DNA of 13,971 nucleotides from an uncultured Bacilli bacterium (GTDB lineage: Bacteria > Bacillota_I > Bacilli_A > RFN20 > CAG-631), in contig CAKPXW010000036.1 of NCBI GenBank assembly GCA_934202505.1, forward strand, positions 1 through 13,971, in the 5' to 3' direction. Under the pieces are notes generated by a model. The model saw only the letters and a program-made list of their open reading frames with translations. It did not search any database and was not told the origin of the DNA. Position 1 is the stretch's first letter. Every line of letters starts with the position of its first letter. Below are positions 7,490-13,774 of this stretch, piece by piece. The translations under genes and the position numbers were made by a program.

Positions 7490-9715
7490 CTATTTATTTT
7501 TTCTTATAACTTCTATGACACCATTTATTTGTTTGATTTTACCTATCAAAATATTTAATGTGTCAATATTTTTTACATAAACAATACAACCCATAGTAGC
7601 AGTTTTATTTTCATAGTGTGATTTGGCTGTAATTGAATCTATTCTTATTTGTAAAGTTGAAATTAGTCCCATTAAGTCAATAACTAAGTTCCCACGATCA
7701 TAACTTATAATTTCAAGTTTTACAGGATAAGTGGTATCTTCTTCTAAAACATCGGCCCATGTTGCTTCTATTAGTCTATCTTTTTCATTTTGAATATTAG
7801 GACATTCTATTCTATGAACTTTAATACCAGATCCTCTTGTAATATATCCTACAATTTTATCTCCAGGAATTGGATGACAACATACAGCAGTTTCAATTTT
7901 TATTCCTGAAGCACCTTTTATTAAAATATTTTCTTTATATTTTTTTTGTTTAAAACTAATCTTTTTCTTATTAAGTTCATCAACTCTTCCTTGTACATCT
8001 AAGTTTTTATCATATACTTGTACAAGTACTTGGGCAGGTGATATAGCTTTTTGTGCTATTTGAACATAAAGTTGATTTACACTTTTAACATCAAGTATTC
8101 TTAATACTTTTATTTGTTCAATATCATTAAAAGCTTTTATTTTATTGATTTTTCTTTCATCAATTGCATCTTCTAACATTTTATGGCCTTTTTTAACTAA
8201 GGCTTCTTCATCACTAGATTGCTTTAAATCTTGTTTCTTTAATAAATATTTTTTTATTTGATTTTTTGCAGTGTTAGTTTTTACAAAGCTTAACCAATCT
8301 TCACTTGGATAACTATTTTTATTAGTTTTTATTTCTACAATATCTCCTGATTTAAGTTCAGTTTGTAAAGGAACCATAACTTTATTAACTAAAGCTCCAA
8401 CACAACTATTACCAACTGCACTATGAATTTTATAAGCAAAGTCTATTGGAGTAGATCCGGCTGGTAAATCAATTATTTTTCCTTTTGGCGATAATACATA
8501 AATGCTAGCTTCAAATATATCTTTTTGAATTTGTTTCATGTACTCAACATCAGAATTATCTTCATTTTCTTCATTTAATTTAATCAAGTCTCTTAACCAA
8601 GATAATTGCTTTTCTGAAAGTTCTTGGGCTTTAGAAATATTATCGCCAGTATTTTCTTTATAAATCCAATGGGCAGCAATACCACGTTCTGCAACATAAT
8701 CCATTTCTTCAGTTCTAATTTGTATTTCAAACAAATCTCCAGAATCATCAAATACAGTTGTATGTAATGATTGATACATGTTAGATTTTGGCATAGCTAT
8801 GTAATCTTTAAACCTTCCAGGAATTGGTTTATAAATTGTATGTATAATTCCTAAAATTTCATAGCATTGAAGTTTTGTCATAGTAACAATTCTTATTGCC
8901 TGTAAATCAAAAATTTGTTCAAATGGAGTGTGCTTAATATACATTTTTTTATAAACTGAATAAATATGTTTATTTCTACCAAATATTCTATAAGGCAAAT
9001 TATTTTTATCAAGGTAGCCTTTTATATTATTAATAATGACCGCAATATTATCTTCTTTTTCTTTAAGTTTTTCTTCAACTAAAGATTCTACAATATTATA
9101 TTCACGATTGTTTAAATAAAAAAGGCTTAAATTTTCAAGTTCATTTTTAATTTCACCCATACCTAAACGGTGAGCAAGTGGAGCATAAACATCTAAAGTT
9201 TCTTTTGAAACTCTTTGTTGTTTTTCTGGAGACATATATTGTAAAGTACGCATATTATGCAATCTATCACATAACTTAACAATAACCCCTCGTATATCTT
9301 TAGCCATAGCTAAAATCAATTTACGATGTGTTGAAGCACTAGTTTCTTCTCTTGAAACATCTGGTAATTGTTTTATTTTGGTCACCGCTTGAACAATATC
9401 TGCCACATCATCATTAAATGTAGTTTTTAATTCTTGATATGTTACCCCACAATCTTCCATTACATCATGAAGGAAACCTGCAGCTAATGTTGCTGGAGCA
9501 GATTGATAATAAGCAAGAATATATGTTACTGCTAAGCAATGATTAATATATGGTTCTCCACTTTTTCTAAATTGTCCTTGATGTTTTAATGATGCAAAAT
9601 TAAAAGCACGAGTAACAAATTCAATGTCCTCAGGTTTACTAATATATAGTTTTATTTCATCTAAAACTTCTTGAAATGTTTGACCACCATGGCTACTTAA
9701 TTTTGCATTTTCCAT
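7490..9715 (-). CDS. relA: Bifunctional (p)ppGpp synthetase/hydrolase (Rel)
   Basis: Long RelA/SpoT homologue (741 residues) that makes ppGpp/pppGpp on starved ribosomes and breaks it down otherwise. The hydrolase HD domain spans about 40-195 (HQGQFRKSGEPYINH, then LHDVMED with His83-Asp84, and KLCDRLHNMRT). The synthetase spans about 240-350 (GRNKHIYSVYKKM, FDLQAIRI, RFKDYIAM, MYQSLHT, EIQIRTEEMDYVAE, AAHW). RFKD at 301-304 is the basic RxKD signature of bifunctional Rel enzymes rather than monofunctional RelA. Then come a TGS domain (about 402-464), a helical region, the Cys-Cys-His region VCCHPIPGD (611-619) and a C-terminal ACT domain (about 663-737). The intact HD motif implies active hydrolase. 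Two usually conserved prolines differ (GRNKH, KSNMYQ). The start codon is one base after the apt stop (TAATATG), and the best ribosome binding site, AAGGAG, is about 17 bases away, so translation is probably coupled to apt. The stop is TAG. Confidence 0.96.
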   Translation of the reverse strand: MENAKLSSHGGQTFQEVLDEIKLYISKPEDIEFVTRAFNFASLKHQGQFRKSGEPYINHCLAVTYILAYYQSAPATLAAGFLHDVMEDCGVTYQELKTTFNDDVADIVQAVTKIKQLPDVSREETSASTHRKLILAMAKDIRGVIVKLCDRLHNMRTLQYMSPEKQQRVSKETLDVYAPLAHRLGMGEIKNELENLSLFYLNNREYNIVESLVEEKLKEKEDNIAVIINNIKGYLDKNNLPYRIFGRNKHIYSVYKKMYIKHTPFEQIFDLQAIRIVTMTKLQCYEILGIIHTIYKPIPGRFKDYIAMPKSNMYQSLHTTVFDDSGDLFEIQIRTEEMDYVAERGIAAHWIYKENTGDNISKAQELSEKQLSWLRDLIKLNEENEDNSDVEYMKQIQKDIFEASIYVLSPKGKIIDLPAGSTPIDFAYKIHSAVGNSCVGALVNKVMVPLQTELKSGDIVEIKTNKNSYPSEDWLSFVKTNTAKNQIKKYLLKKQDLKQSSDEEALVKKGHKMLEDAIDERKINKIKAFNDIEQIKVLRILDVKSVNQLYVQIAQKAISPAQVLVQVYDKNLDVQGRVDELNKKKISFKQKKYKENILIKGASGIKIETAVCCHPIPGDKIVGYITRGSGIKVHRIECPNIQNEKDRLIEATWADVLEEDTTYPVKLEIISYDRGNLVIDLMGLISTLQIRIDSITAKSHYENKTATMGCIVYVKNIDTLNILIGKIKQINGVIEVIRKNK

Positions 9716-9716
9716 A

Positions 9717-10229
9717 TTAATAGTGTAATAAACTCCTTACTTCATAATTATGTAATTTTTCTTTTCCTTTTAATTCGTCAAGTTCAATTAGGAAAGCACA
9801 CATAACTACTGTTCCACCTAATTTTTCTATCATCTTTGCTGCAGCTTCAACTGTTCCACCTGTAGCAAGTAAATCATCAATAATCATTACTTTTTGACCT
9901 GGTTTTATAGCATCTTCATGAATGCATAATGTATTTGTTCCATATTCAAATGCATATTCATAATTTAAAGTTTTTCTTGGAAGTTTACCTGGTTTTCTAA
10001 CAGGTACAAAACCTATACCTAAAGAAGCAGCAACTGGTGTTCCAAATAAAAATCCTCTAGCTTCAGGTCCCACAATAACATCTACATGAGCTTCTTTTGC
10101 AAATTCTACAAATCGATCAATTGTATATTTAAATGCTTTCCCATCTTGAAGTAATGGTGTCATATCTCTAAACATAATACCATCTATTGGAAAATTTGGA
10201 ATTGTTGCAATATATTTTTTTAAATCCAT
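9717..10229 (-). CDS. apt: Adenine phosphoribosyltransferase
   Basis: Purine salvage enzyme turning adenine plus PRPP into AMP; cytosolic dimer, 170 residues as usual. Visible are the N-terminal IPNFPIDGIMFRDMTPLL (10-27), VGPEARGFLFG (53-63), the VRKPGKLPRKT loop (77-87) and the PRPP-binding motif VMIIDDLLATGGT (114-126). The ribosome binding site AAAGGTAGGTG lies 8 bases before the ATG. It is the first gene of the operon running into relA, and apt next to relA is the classic order in Bacilli. The link makes sense because (p)ppGpp is made from purine nucleotides and commonly inhibits their salvage and synthesis. The gene has a candidate -10 box close upstream and is separated from the mraZ cluster by a terminator. 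Confidence 0.97.
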   Translation of the reverse strand: MDLKKYIATIPNFPIDGIMFRDMTPLLQDGKAFKYTIDRFVEFAKEAHVDVIVGPEARGFLFGTPVAASLGIGFVPVRKPGKLPRKTLNYEYAFEYGTNTLCIHEDAIKPGQKVMIIDDLLATGGTVEAAAKMIEKLGGTVVMCAFLIELDELKGKEKLHNYEVRSLLHY

Positions 10230-10257
10230 AGTTTATACACCTACCTTTAACCAAATT

Positions 10258-10263
10258 ATTATA
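10258..10263 (-). promoter_or_regulatory. Candidate -10 box for the apt operon
   Basis: TATAAT on the minus strand (10263-10258) would give a start near 10251 and a leader of about 22 bases with the ribosome binding site. No good -35 box is seen at 17 bases; TTGCAT upstream is too close (12 bases). The gap 10230-10310 must hold a promoter, because a terminator precedes it, but the exact elements are uncertain. Confidence 0.4.
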
Positions 10264-10310
10264 ACCCTTTTTCATATGCAATTTCTACTACTTTATTAAT
10301 AATTAATAAA

Positions 10311-10344
10311 GAAAAAAGAAAAAGAGTGCCTTTATTGACACCCT
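10311..10344 (-). terminator. Terminator ending the mraZ-rsmH cluster
   Basis: On the minus strand AGGGTGTC (10344-10337), a six-base AATAAA loop, and GGCACTCT (10330-10323) form an 8-bp stem with two G-T pairs. A T-rich run broken by one C follows. It lies 20 bases after the stop of the small membrane protein gene and before the apt promoter region. Confidence 0.8.
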
Positions 10345-10363
10345 TATTTCTTAAATTGATTAA

Positions 10364-10603
10364 TTATTCTTCAATTTCGTATAAATCAAAATTGCTTACT
10401 TGCTCTACATTTGCATCTTCAATTTCATTGATCAATAAAACTTCATCTGCTTCTTGTTTTGCTTGAATGCTCTTTTGATTTGTTAGCAAAGGCACAAAAA
10501 CTATGGCAGTCACTACTAATCTAATAAATGACATAAATGCTGTATGCTTTGCTAAATAATGAAATTTTGATGTATTTCTTTTCTTTAAGTTTACATATCT
10601 CAT
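10364..10603 (-). CDS. Small single-span membrane protein in the ftsL position
   Basis: A 79-residue protein with a basic N-terminus (RYVNLKKRNTSKFHYLAKH), one hydrophobic segment (about 23-41, FMSFIRLVVTAIVFVPLL) and a short, strongly acidic C-terminal tail rich in Glu/Asp. The positive-inside rule gives N-in/C-out topology. That topology and its place right after mraZ-rsmH match FtsL, the bitopic division protein that works with FtsB/DivIC and FtsW/FtsI. Nearly all FtsL proteins, however, have a longer outer coiled coil; here only about 38 residues lie outside, with no clear leucine heptads. It could be a reduced FtsL or an unrelated small protein. The ATG has a good AAAGGAG site 7 bases upstream. 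The gap to rsmH is 61 bases, and a terminator follows, so it is the last gene of the cluster. The gene is real with good confidence; its identity is by position only. Confidence 0.75.
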   Translation of the reverse strand: MRYVNLKKRNTSKFHYLAKHTAFMSFIRLVVTAIVFVPLLTNQKSIQAKQEADEVLLINEIEDANVEQVSNFDLYEIEE

Positions 10604-10664
10604 AGTTTTTCTCCTTTCTACAATTTAACAATGATCAGTCGTTTAATTGTTGCCTACTTAATTG

Positions 10665-11618
10665 CTATAATTTTTCAATGATACGTAATTTTGCGCTATG
10701 TGCACGATTGTTTGCTTCTAGTTCTTGCTCACTTGAAACTATAGGCTTATGATTAATTAATTTAAATTCTTGCTCACTTTCCTTCAAAGAAACCAATCCT
10801 TTTACATTATCGTTTTGATAGCATGCTTCTTTAAACATCGTTTTTACAATGCGATCTTCTAAAGAGTGAAATGTAATTATTGCACATCGTCCATGACTAT
10901 TTAGCATAGATAATGCTTGACTAATTGCTTTTTTTAAAGCACCTAGTTCATCATTTACCTCAATTCTAATTGCTTGAAAAACTTGTTTTGCTGGATGCCC
11001 TTTGCTGTTTAATACTTTTGCAGGCAAAGCACTTTTTATAACATCTACTAACTCAAGTGTTGTTTCGATTGGTTTTTTCTTTCTTCTTTCCACTATCTTG
11101 GCCGAGATTTGTTTCGAGAATTTTTCTTCACCATATTCGAAAAAAATTTTTGTTAGTTGCTCTTTGCTATACATATTTACTACATAATAAGCATCTAATT
11201 CTTGGGTAATATCCATTCTCATATCCAGTCTTGCATCGACTTTATATGAAAATCCTCTTTCAGGAGTATCAAATTGATATGATGAAACCCCAATATCAAA
11301 CAAAATCCCATCAACTTTTTCTACTCCAAGTTCGTGTAATTTTTCTTTCATTCTTGAAAAGTCGGAATGAATTATTTGAAAGTTGTTTCCAATTTTGCTA
11401 AGTCTTTTTTTGGCAACTTCAATTGCCACTTCATCCTTATCAAAGCCATAAAGCATACCTTTATTGTTTAATCTTTCTAAGATTCTACTTGCATGACCCG
11501 CGCCACCGAGTGTTGCATCGACATAAATTCCACCTTCGTGAATATTTAAGCTTTCAATTGATTCATTGAGTAAAACCGAAATGTGATTGAACTCTTTATT
11601 GCTTTGAATAGTTTCCAT
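10665..11618 (-). CDS. rsmH: 16S rRNA (cytosine-1402-N4)-methyltransferase RsmH
   Basis: SAM-dependent enzyme methylating N4 of C1402 in the decoding centre of 16S rRNA (formerly MraW). Its 317 residues are the usual length. Visible are NHISVLLNESI near the start, the SAM-binding loop VDATLGGAGHASRIL (33-47), the acidic FDKDEVAI (59-66), LFDIGVSSYQFD (106-117) with ERGFSY, the KGHPAKQVFQAIRIEVNDEL segment (206-225) and ITFHSLEDRIVK (248-259). The start overlaps the end of mraZ by 23 bases. The nearest ribosome-binding-like bases (GCGGAG) are about 13 bases upstream inside mraZ, so translation is probably coupled to mraZ. The stop is TAG. mraZ-rsmH is the conserved head of the division/cell-wall cluster in most bacteria. 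Confidence 0.97.
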   Translation of the reverse strand: METIQSNKEFNHISVLLNESIESLNIHEGGIYVDATLGGAGHASRILERLNNKGMLYGFDKDEVAIEVAKKRLSKIGNNFQIIHSDFSRMKEKLHELGVEKVDGILFDIGVSSYQFDTPERGFSYKVDARLDMRMDITQELDAYYVVNMYSKEQLTKIFFEYGEEKFSKQISAKIVERRKKKPIETTLELVDVIKSALPAKVLNSKGHPAKQVFQAIRIEVNDELGALKKAISQALSMLNSHGRCAIITFHSLEDRIVKTMFKEACYQNDNVKGLVSLKESEQEFKLINHKPIVSSEQELEANNRAHSAKLRIIEKL

Positions 11619-12039
11619 AACCTGTTAGTTGCTCCGCAATCTCTTCAAAATCTTCCTTACCACTTTCTAATTCCTTAAGCCATCTATCAGTTGCCCAAAC
11701 TTCGATGACCGAGCCGACACCGACAATTGTGCATTCTTTAGATATGCCTGCATCCTTCATTAAGTAATCCGGAATCTTTACACGTCCACTTTTATCAAGT
11801 TCAACGTCACTAGCACTTCCTGTTAAAACACGTAAATGTTTTCTTACTGCCTGGCTAGTAATAGGCATGCTTAGTAGTTGATTTTGGTAGTTTTCCCATC
11901 CCGCTGCAGTGTAGATAGTTAGACACCCGTCAAATCCGAATGTTATAACTGCGCCTTCACCAAGTTTATCGCGGAATTTGGTAGGTAATACTAAACGACC
12001 TTTATCGTCAATGTTATGTTGAAATTGACCTTTAAACAT
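11596..12039 (-). CDS. mraZ: Transcriptional regulator MraZ
   Basis: DNA-binding protein of the AbrB/SpoVT swapped-hairpin fold that forms rings and controls its own division/cell-wall operon. The 147-residue protein has the two tandem half-domains, each with the family signature: DDKGRLVLP (11-19) and DKSGRVKIP (82-90). MFKGQFQHNIDDKGR is a textbook N-terminus. A GGGAGG ribosome binding site stands about 10 bases before the ATG. Upstream lies a strong promoter and an array of TGG repeats at 10-bp spacing, which fits the known binding of MraZ to short repeats in front of its own gene. Compared with its A/T-rich neighbours this gene and rsmH are somewhat richer in G/C, common for conserved core genes. 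Confidence 0.97.
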   Translation of the reverse strand: MFKGQFQHNIDDKGRLVLPTKFRDKLGEGAVITFGFDGCLTIYTAAGWENYQNQLLSMPITSQAVRKHLRVLTGSASDVELDKSGRVKIPDYLMKDAGISKECTIVGVGSVIEVWATDRWLKELESGKEDFEEIAEQLTGYGNYSKQ

Positions 12040-12052
12040 CGTTCACACACCT

Positions 12053-12097
12053 CCCATTATCTCCCACTTTTTACCACCTTGCACCATTATTATACCA
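12053..12097 (-). promoter_or_regulatory. Probable MraZ box array (five TGG repeats, 10-bp phased)
   Basis: On the minus strand the trinucleotide TGG recurs with its T at 12097, 12086, 12076, 12066 and 12056, giving steps of 11, 10, 10 and 10 bases. Contexts are TAATGGT, TAATGGT, AGGTGGT, AAGTGGG and TAATGGG. Known MraZ sites are TGGG- or GTGG-type direct repeats of about one helical turn before mraZ. The first repeat overlaps the extended -10 box, and the last overlaps the mraZ ribosome binding site, so binding would block the promoter. The assignment is from pattern and position. Confidence 0.7.
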
Positions 12098-12116
12098 TTA
12101 AGCACTTTTTTTGCAA
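12089..12116 (-). promoter_or_regulatory. mraZ promoter (extended -10)
   Basis: On the minus strand TTGCAA (12116-12111), 16 bases, then TATAAT (12094-12089), preceded by TGG, which forms an extended -10 element. Transcription would begin around 12082, giving a leader of about 42 bases to the mraZ ATG. The DNA further upstream (12121-12187) is almost pure A/T and might act as an UP element; I see nothing else in it. Confidence 0.75.
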
Positions 12117-12187
12117 GTGTTTTTATAAAAAAAAGTAAAAATATTTGAATTTTCACTTTTGACTTTCTTTCATATTTTTTTATTTTT

Positions 12188-12216
12188 GTAAAAAAAATGC
12201 CACTCAATGTGGCATT
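12188..12216 (-). terminator. Terminator of the 410-residue lipoprotein gene
   Basis: A perfect 8-bp stem AATGCCAC/GTGGCATT (12196-12203 with 12209-12216) with a 5-base loop is followed on the minus strand by an uninterrupted run of T (12195-12191 and beyond). It lies 18 bases after the lipoprotein stop codon and separates that gene from the mraZ promoter. Confidence 0.9.
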
Positions 12217-12234
12217 CCATAAATAAATATTTAA

Positions 12235-13467
12235 TTAATTATTTGCAGTATTATATTTTACAACTATAGATGTAATAAATGTTTTTTCCTTAGCTGCTAT
12301 TGTAACTGATGAACCTGTTGTAGCAACTTCTACTCCACTTGCATAACCTGTAAGATTTCCCTGAGTATATGTAATAGTAACTGATTCTAATTCAAAGCCT
12401 TCTGCTAATGTGATTGTTACGCTAGCAGATTCTGAAGAATAAATTCTCCAAGTACCATTTGTTGCATAATAATTTCCTGTGAAATTTCCACCTTTTGTGC
12501 ACGAAACTGTAACATCATTTGCAGAAAATTCTGTATATTTTGTTTTATCTTTCCAATTGTTAGCAATAGCAAAATCTGAGATTTTGAATTCAACAATTTT
12601 TGCAACTTTTGCACTTTCTAAAACAAATGAAGCTGTAATTTCACTATTTCTTTCAACTTTTACTGTAAATGTTCCTGAAGAAGCATCAACGATATTATTA
12701 TTAAATTTTATCCATTCAACTTTATAACCTGCATTTGCTGTTACTGTATAAGTAACTTCAGTTCCATATTCAATATTAGATGTAGTTCCTGTAATAGAAC
12801 CATTTTCAAAAGTAGGTATTACTACTGTGTAATTAACTGAAGTATAATTATCAACTGTAAAATTAACAATTTCTGGTGTGCCTGCATCTGCACTATATCC
12901 ATAATTTTCAAGATAACCTGTTACAGTAACTTCATAGCCATCATGGACTAAGTCTTTATCTTCATTGTTAAGGAAGTAATATAATTTAATAGTATCTTGC
13001 CCATCTGTTAAAGAATAATTATTTCCATCTACAATTAATGTGCCTGTTACTGTATATTGGCTTGTAGAAATATGGTCTCCTTCTTTATCTTTTCCAACTG
13101 GTAAAGATGAAGCAATTTCAATAGCTCTAGCAATAGAAATTGTTTCAATTGTTGGTGTTGGATCTGAAGATTCAGACTCTGATGGTAATTCTGATTCAGA
13201 TTCAAATTCTGAAGGAACTGTAGATTCTTCTTGAGATGATTCTGAAGATTCTGTTTCTGAAGGAACTGTAGATTCTTCTTGAGATGATTCTGAAGATTCT
13301 GTTTCTGAATTTGATGATTCATTTGAAGAATCAGCTGAAGGTTTTAAACTTTCTTGTGTGTTTGAATTTGATGATTCTTGAGAAGTAGATGAGTTTTTAT
13401 CTTCACCGCATGAAGTTATGGATAAAGATGATAAAATAAGTAATGATAATAATAAGTTCTTTTTCAA
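12235..13467 (-). CDS. Secreted multi-domain lipoprotein with Ser/Glu-rich linker
   Basis: A 410-residue exported lipoprotein; function unknown. Numbering is from the TTG at 13467. The signal peptide MKKNLLLSLLILSSLSITSC ends in Cys20. A low-complexity Ser/Glu/Asn linker (about 21-105) contains two identical 16-residue units. Then comes an OB-fold-like module (about 111-204: YTVTGTLIVDGNNYSLTDG, then GYEVTVTGYLENYG). Next is a segment like the InlB B-repeat/Listeria-Bacteroides fold (about 213-281: ENGSITGTTSNIEYGTEV, AGYKVEWIKFN, NSEITASF). Last is a beta-rich C-terminal module (about 290-405: GGNFTGNYYATNGTWRIY, then SVTITLAEGFELESVTITY), of a type found in secreted proteins of gut bacteria. 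The domain names are from memory of the families. The frame opens at a TTG at 13485, but GGAGG lies between the two TTGs, so 13467 is the likely start. A terminator of rpmF lies directly upstream. Binding of carbohydrate or another surface ligand is a guess. Confidence 0.85.
   Translation of the reverse strand: MKKNLLLSLLILSSLSITSCGEDKNSSTSQESSNSNTQESLKPSADSSNESSNSETESSESSQEESTVPSETESSESSQEESTVPSEFESESELPSESESSDPTPTIETISIARAIEIASSLPVGKDKEGDHISTSQYTVTGTLIVDGNNYSLTDGQDTIKLYYFLNNEDKDLVHDGYEVTVTGYLENYGYSADAGTPEIVNFTVDNYTSVNYTVVIPTFENGSITGTTSNIEYGTEVTYTVTANAGYKVEWIKFNNNIVDASSGTFTVKVERNSEITASFVLESAKVAKIVEFKISDFAIANNWKDKTKYTEFSANDVTVSCTKGGNFTGNYYATNGTWRIYSSESASVTITLAEGFELESVTITYTQGNLTGYASGVEVATTGSSVTIAAKEKTFITSIVVKYNTANN
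13211..13306 (-). repeat. Exact 48-bp tandem duplication inside the lipoprotein linker
   Basis: Bases 13211-13258 and 13259-13306 are identical over all 48 positions. The unit is 16 codons and encodes a Ser/Glu-rich unit (SETESSESSQEESTVP), so copy number changes would keep the frame and alter only the linker length. Identity at synonymous positions points to a recent duplication or ongoing homogenisation. Confidence 0.95.
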
Positions 13468-13492
13468 TTTCTTCTTTTCCTCCAATTTTATA

Positions 13493-13522
13493 TAAAAAAA
13501 GTACCCAAAAAAAATGGATACT
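13493..13522 (-). terminator. Terminator of rpmF
   Basis: A 7-bp stem, AGTATCC/GGGTACT on the minus strand (13522-13516 with 13506-13500, one T-G pair), has a T-rich 9-base loop and is followed by a run of seven T. It lies just after the rpmF stop codon and only about 25 bases before the lipoprotein start codon. Moderate strength because of the weak stem. Confidence 0.65.
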
Positions 13523-13523
13523 A

Positions 13524-13552
13524 ATTTTATTCTTCTTCTTTTTTAACTACAA
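13524..13552 (-). promoter_or_regulatory. Possible promoter for the lipoprotein gene, nested in the rpmF end
   Basis: On the minus strand TTGTAG (13552-13547), 17 bases, TAAAAT (13529-13524) overlaps the rpmF stop codon. A start near 13517 would fall inside the 5' arm of the rpmF terminator, so this transcript could not form the hairpin. The -35 match is only 3 of 6 and the bases are constrained by coding, so this is tentative. Confidence 0.3.
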
Positions 13553-13712
13553 CTTGTTTACCATCATATTGTCCACATTTTGGGCAAACATGGTGAGGTC
13601 TAACTTTAGCGCCACAATTTGGACATACAGTTAGTGTAGTTGCTGTTAATGCATCATGTGTTCTTCTTTGTAACTTTTTAGTTTTCGAAACTCTTCTCTT
13701 TGGTACTGCCAT
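13527..13712 (-). CDS. rpmF: Ribosomal protein bL32 (zinc-ribbon form)
   Basis: Small structural protein of the 50S subunit, 61 residues. The N-terminus MAVPKRRVSKTKKLQRR is the invariant L32 start, followed by THDAL. A zinc ribbon with four cysteines (Cys30, Cys33, Cys43, Cys46; CPNCG and CPKCG) shows that this is the zinc-containing (C+) form. The acidic tail KKEEE is longer than in many L32 proteins. A GGAGG site lies 7 bases before the ATG. The gene has a consensus promoter with a palindrome and its own terminator, so it is transcribed alone. The usual partner yceD is not directly upstream; malQ is. Confidence 0.97.
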   Translation of the reverse strand: MAVPKRRVSKTKKLQRRTHDALTATTLTVCPNCGAKVRPHHVCPKCGQYDGKQVVVKKEEE

Positions 13713-13745
13713 GCTAACACCTCCACTGATTAAAATAGCAAATTG

Positions 13746-13774
13746 ATTATATCGAAAATAGACATTAATGTCAA
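13746..13774 (-). promoter_or_regulatory. Consensus sigma-A promoter of rpmF
   Basis: On the minus strand TTGACA (13774-13769), exactly 17 bases, TATAAT (13751-13746): a perfect match to the housekeeping consensus in both boxes and in spacing. The predicted start near 13739 gives a leader of about 26 bases. This fits the high expression expected of a ribosomal protein gene. Confidence 0.9.
13761..13772. promoter_or_regulatory. Perfect 12-bp palindrome overlapping the rpmF -35 box
   Basis: GACATTAATGTC is its own reverse complement and covers four bases of the -35 box and the adjoining spacer. After one mismatch on each side, three more bases pair (AAT at 13757-13759 with ATT at 13774-13776). 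Position and symmetry suggest an operator for a dimeric repressor, but A/T-rich DNA yields palindromes by chance, and I cannot name a regulator. Confidence 0.4.

Noticed and set aside
10604..10664. Inverted repeat (AACAAT/ATTGTT) between rsmH and the small membrane protein gene
   Set aside because: Only six A/T-rich pairs with a long loop and no T-run; expected by chance.
12121..12187. A/T-rich stretch between mraZ promoter and lipoprotein terminator
   Set aside because: No open frame, repeat or conserved motif visible; at most an UP element.
13468..13485. TTG at 13485 as start of the 410-residue lipoprotein
   Set aside because: No ribosome binding site precedes it, and the GGAGG lies downstream of it, placed for the TTG at 13467, where a typical MKKN signal peptide begins.
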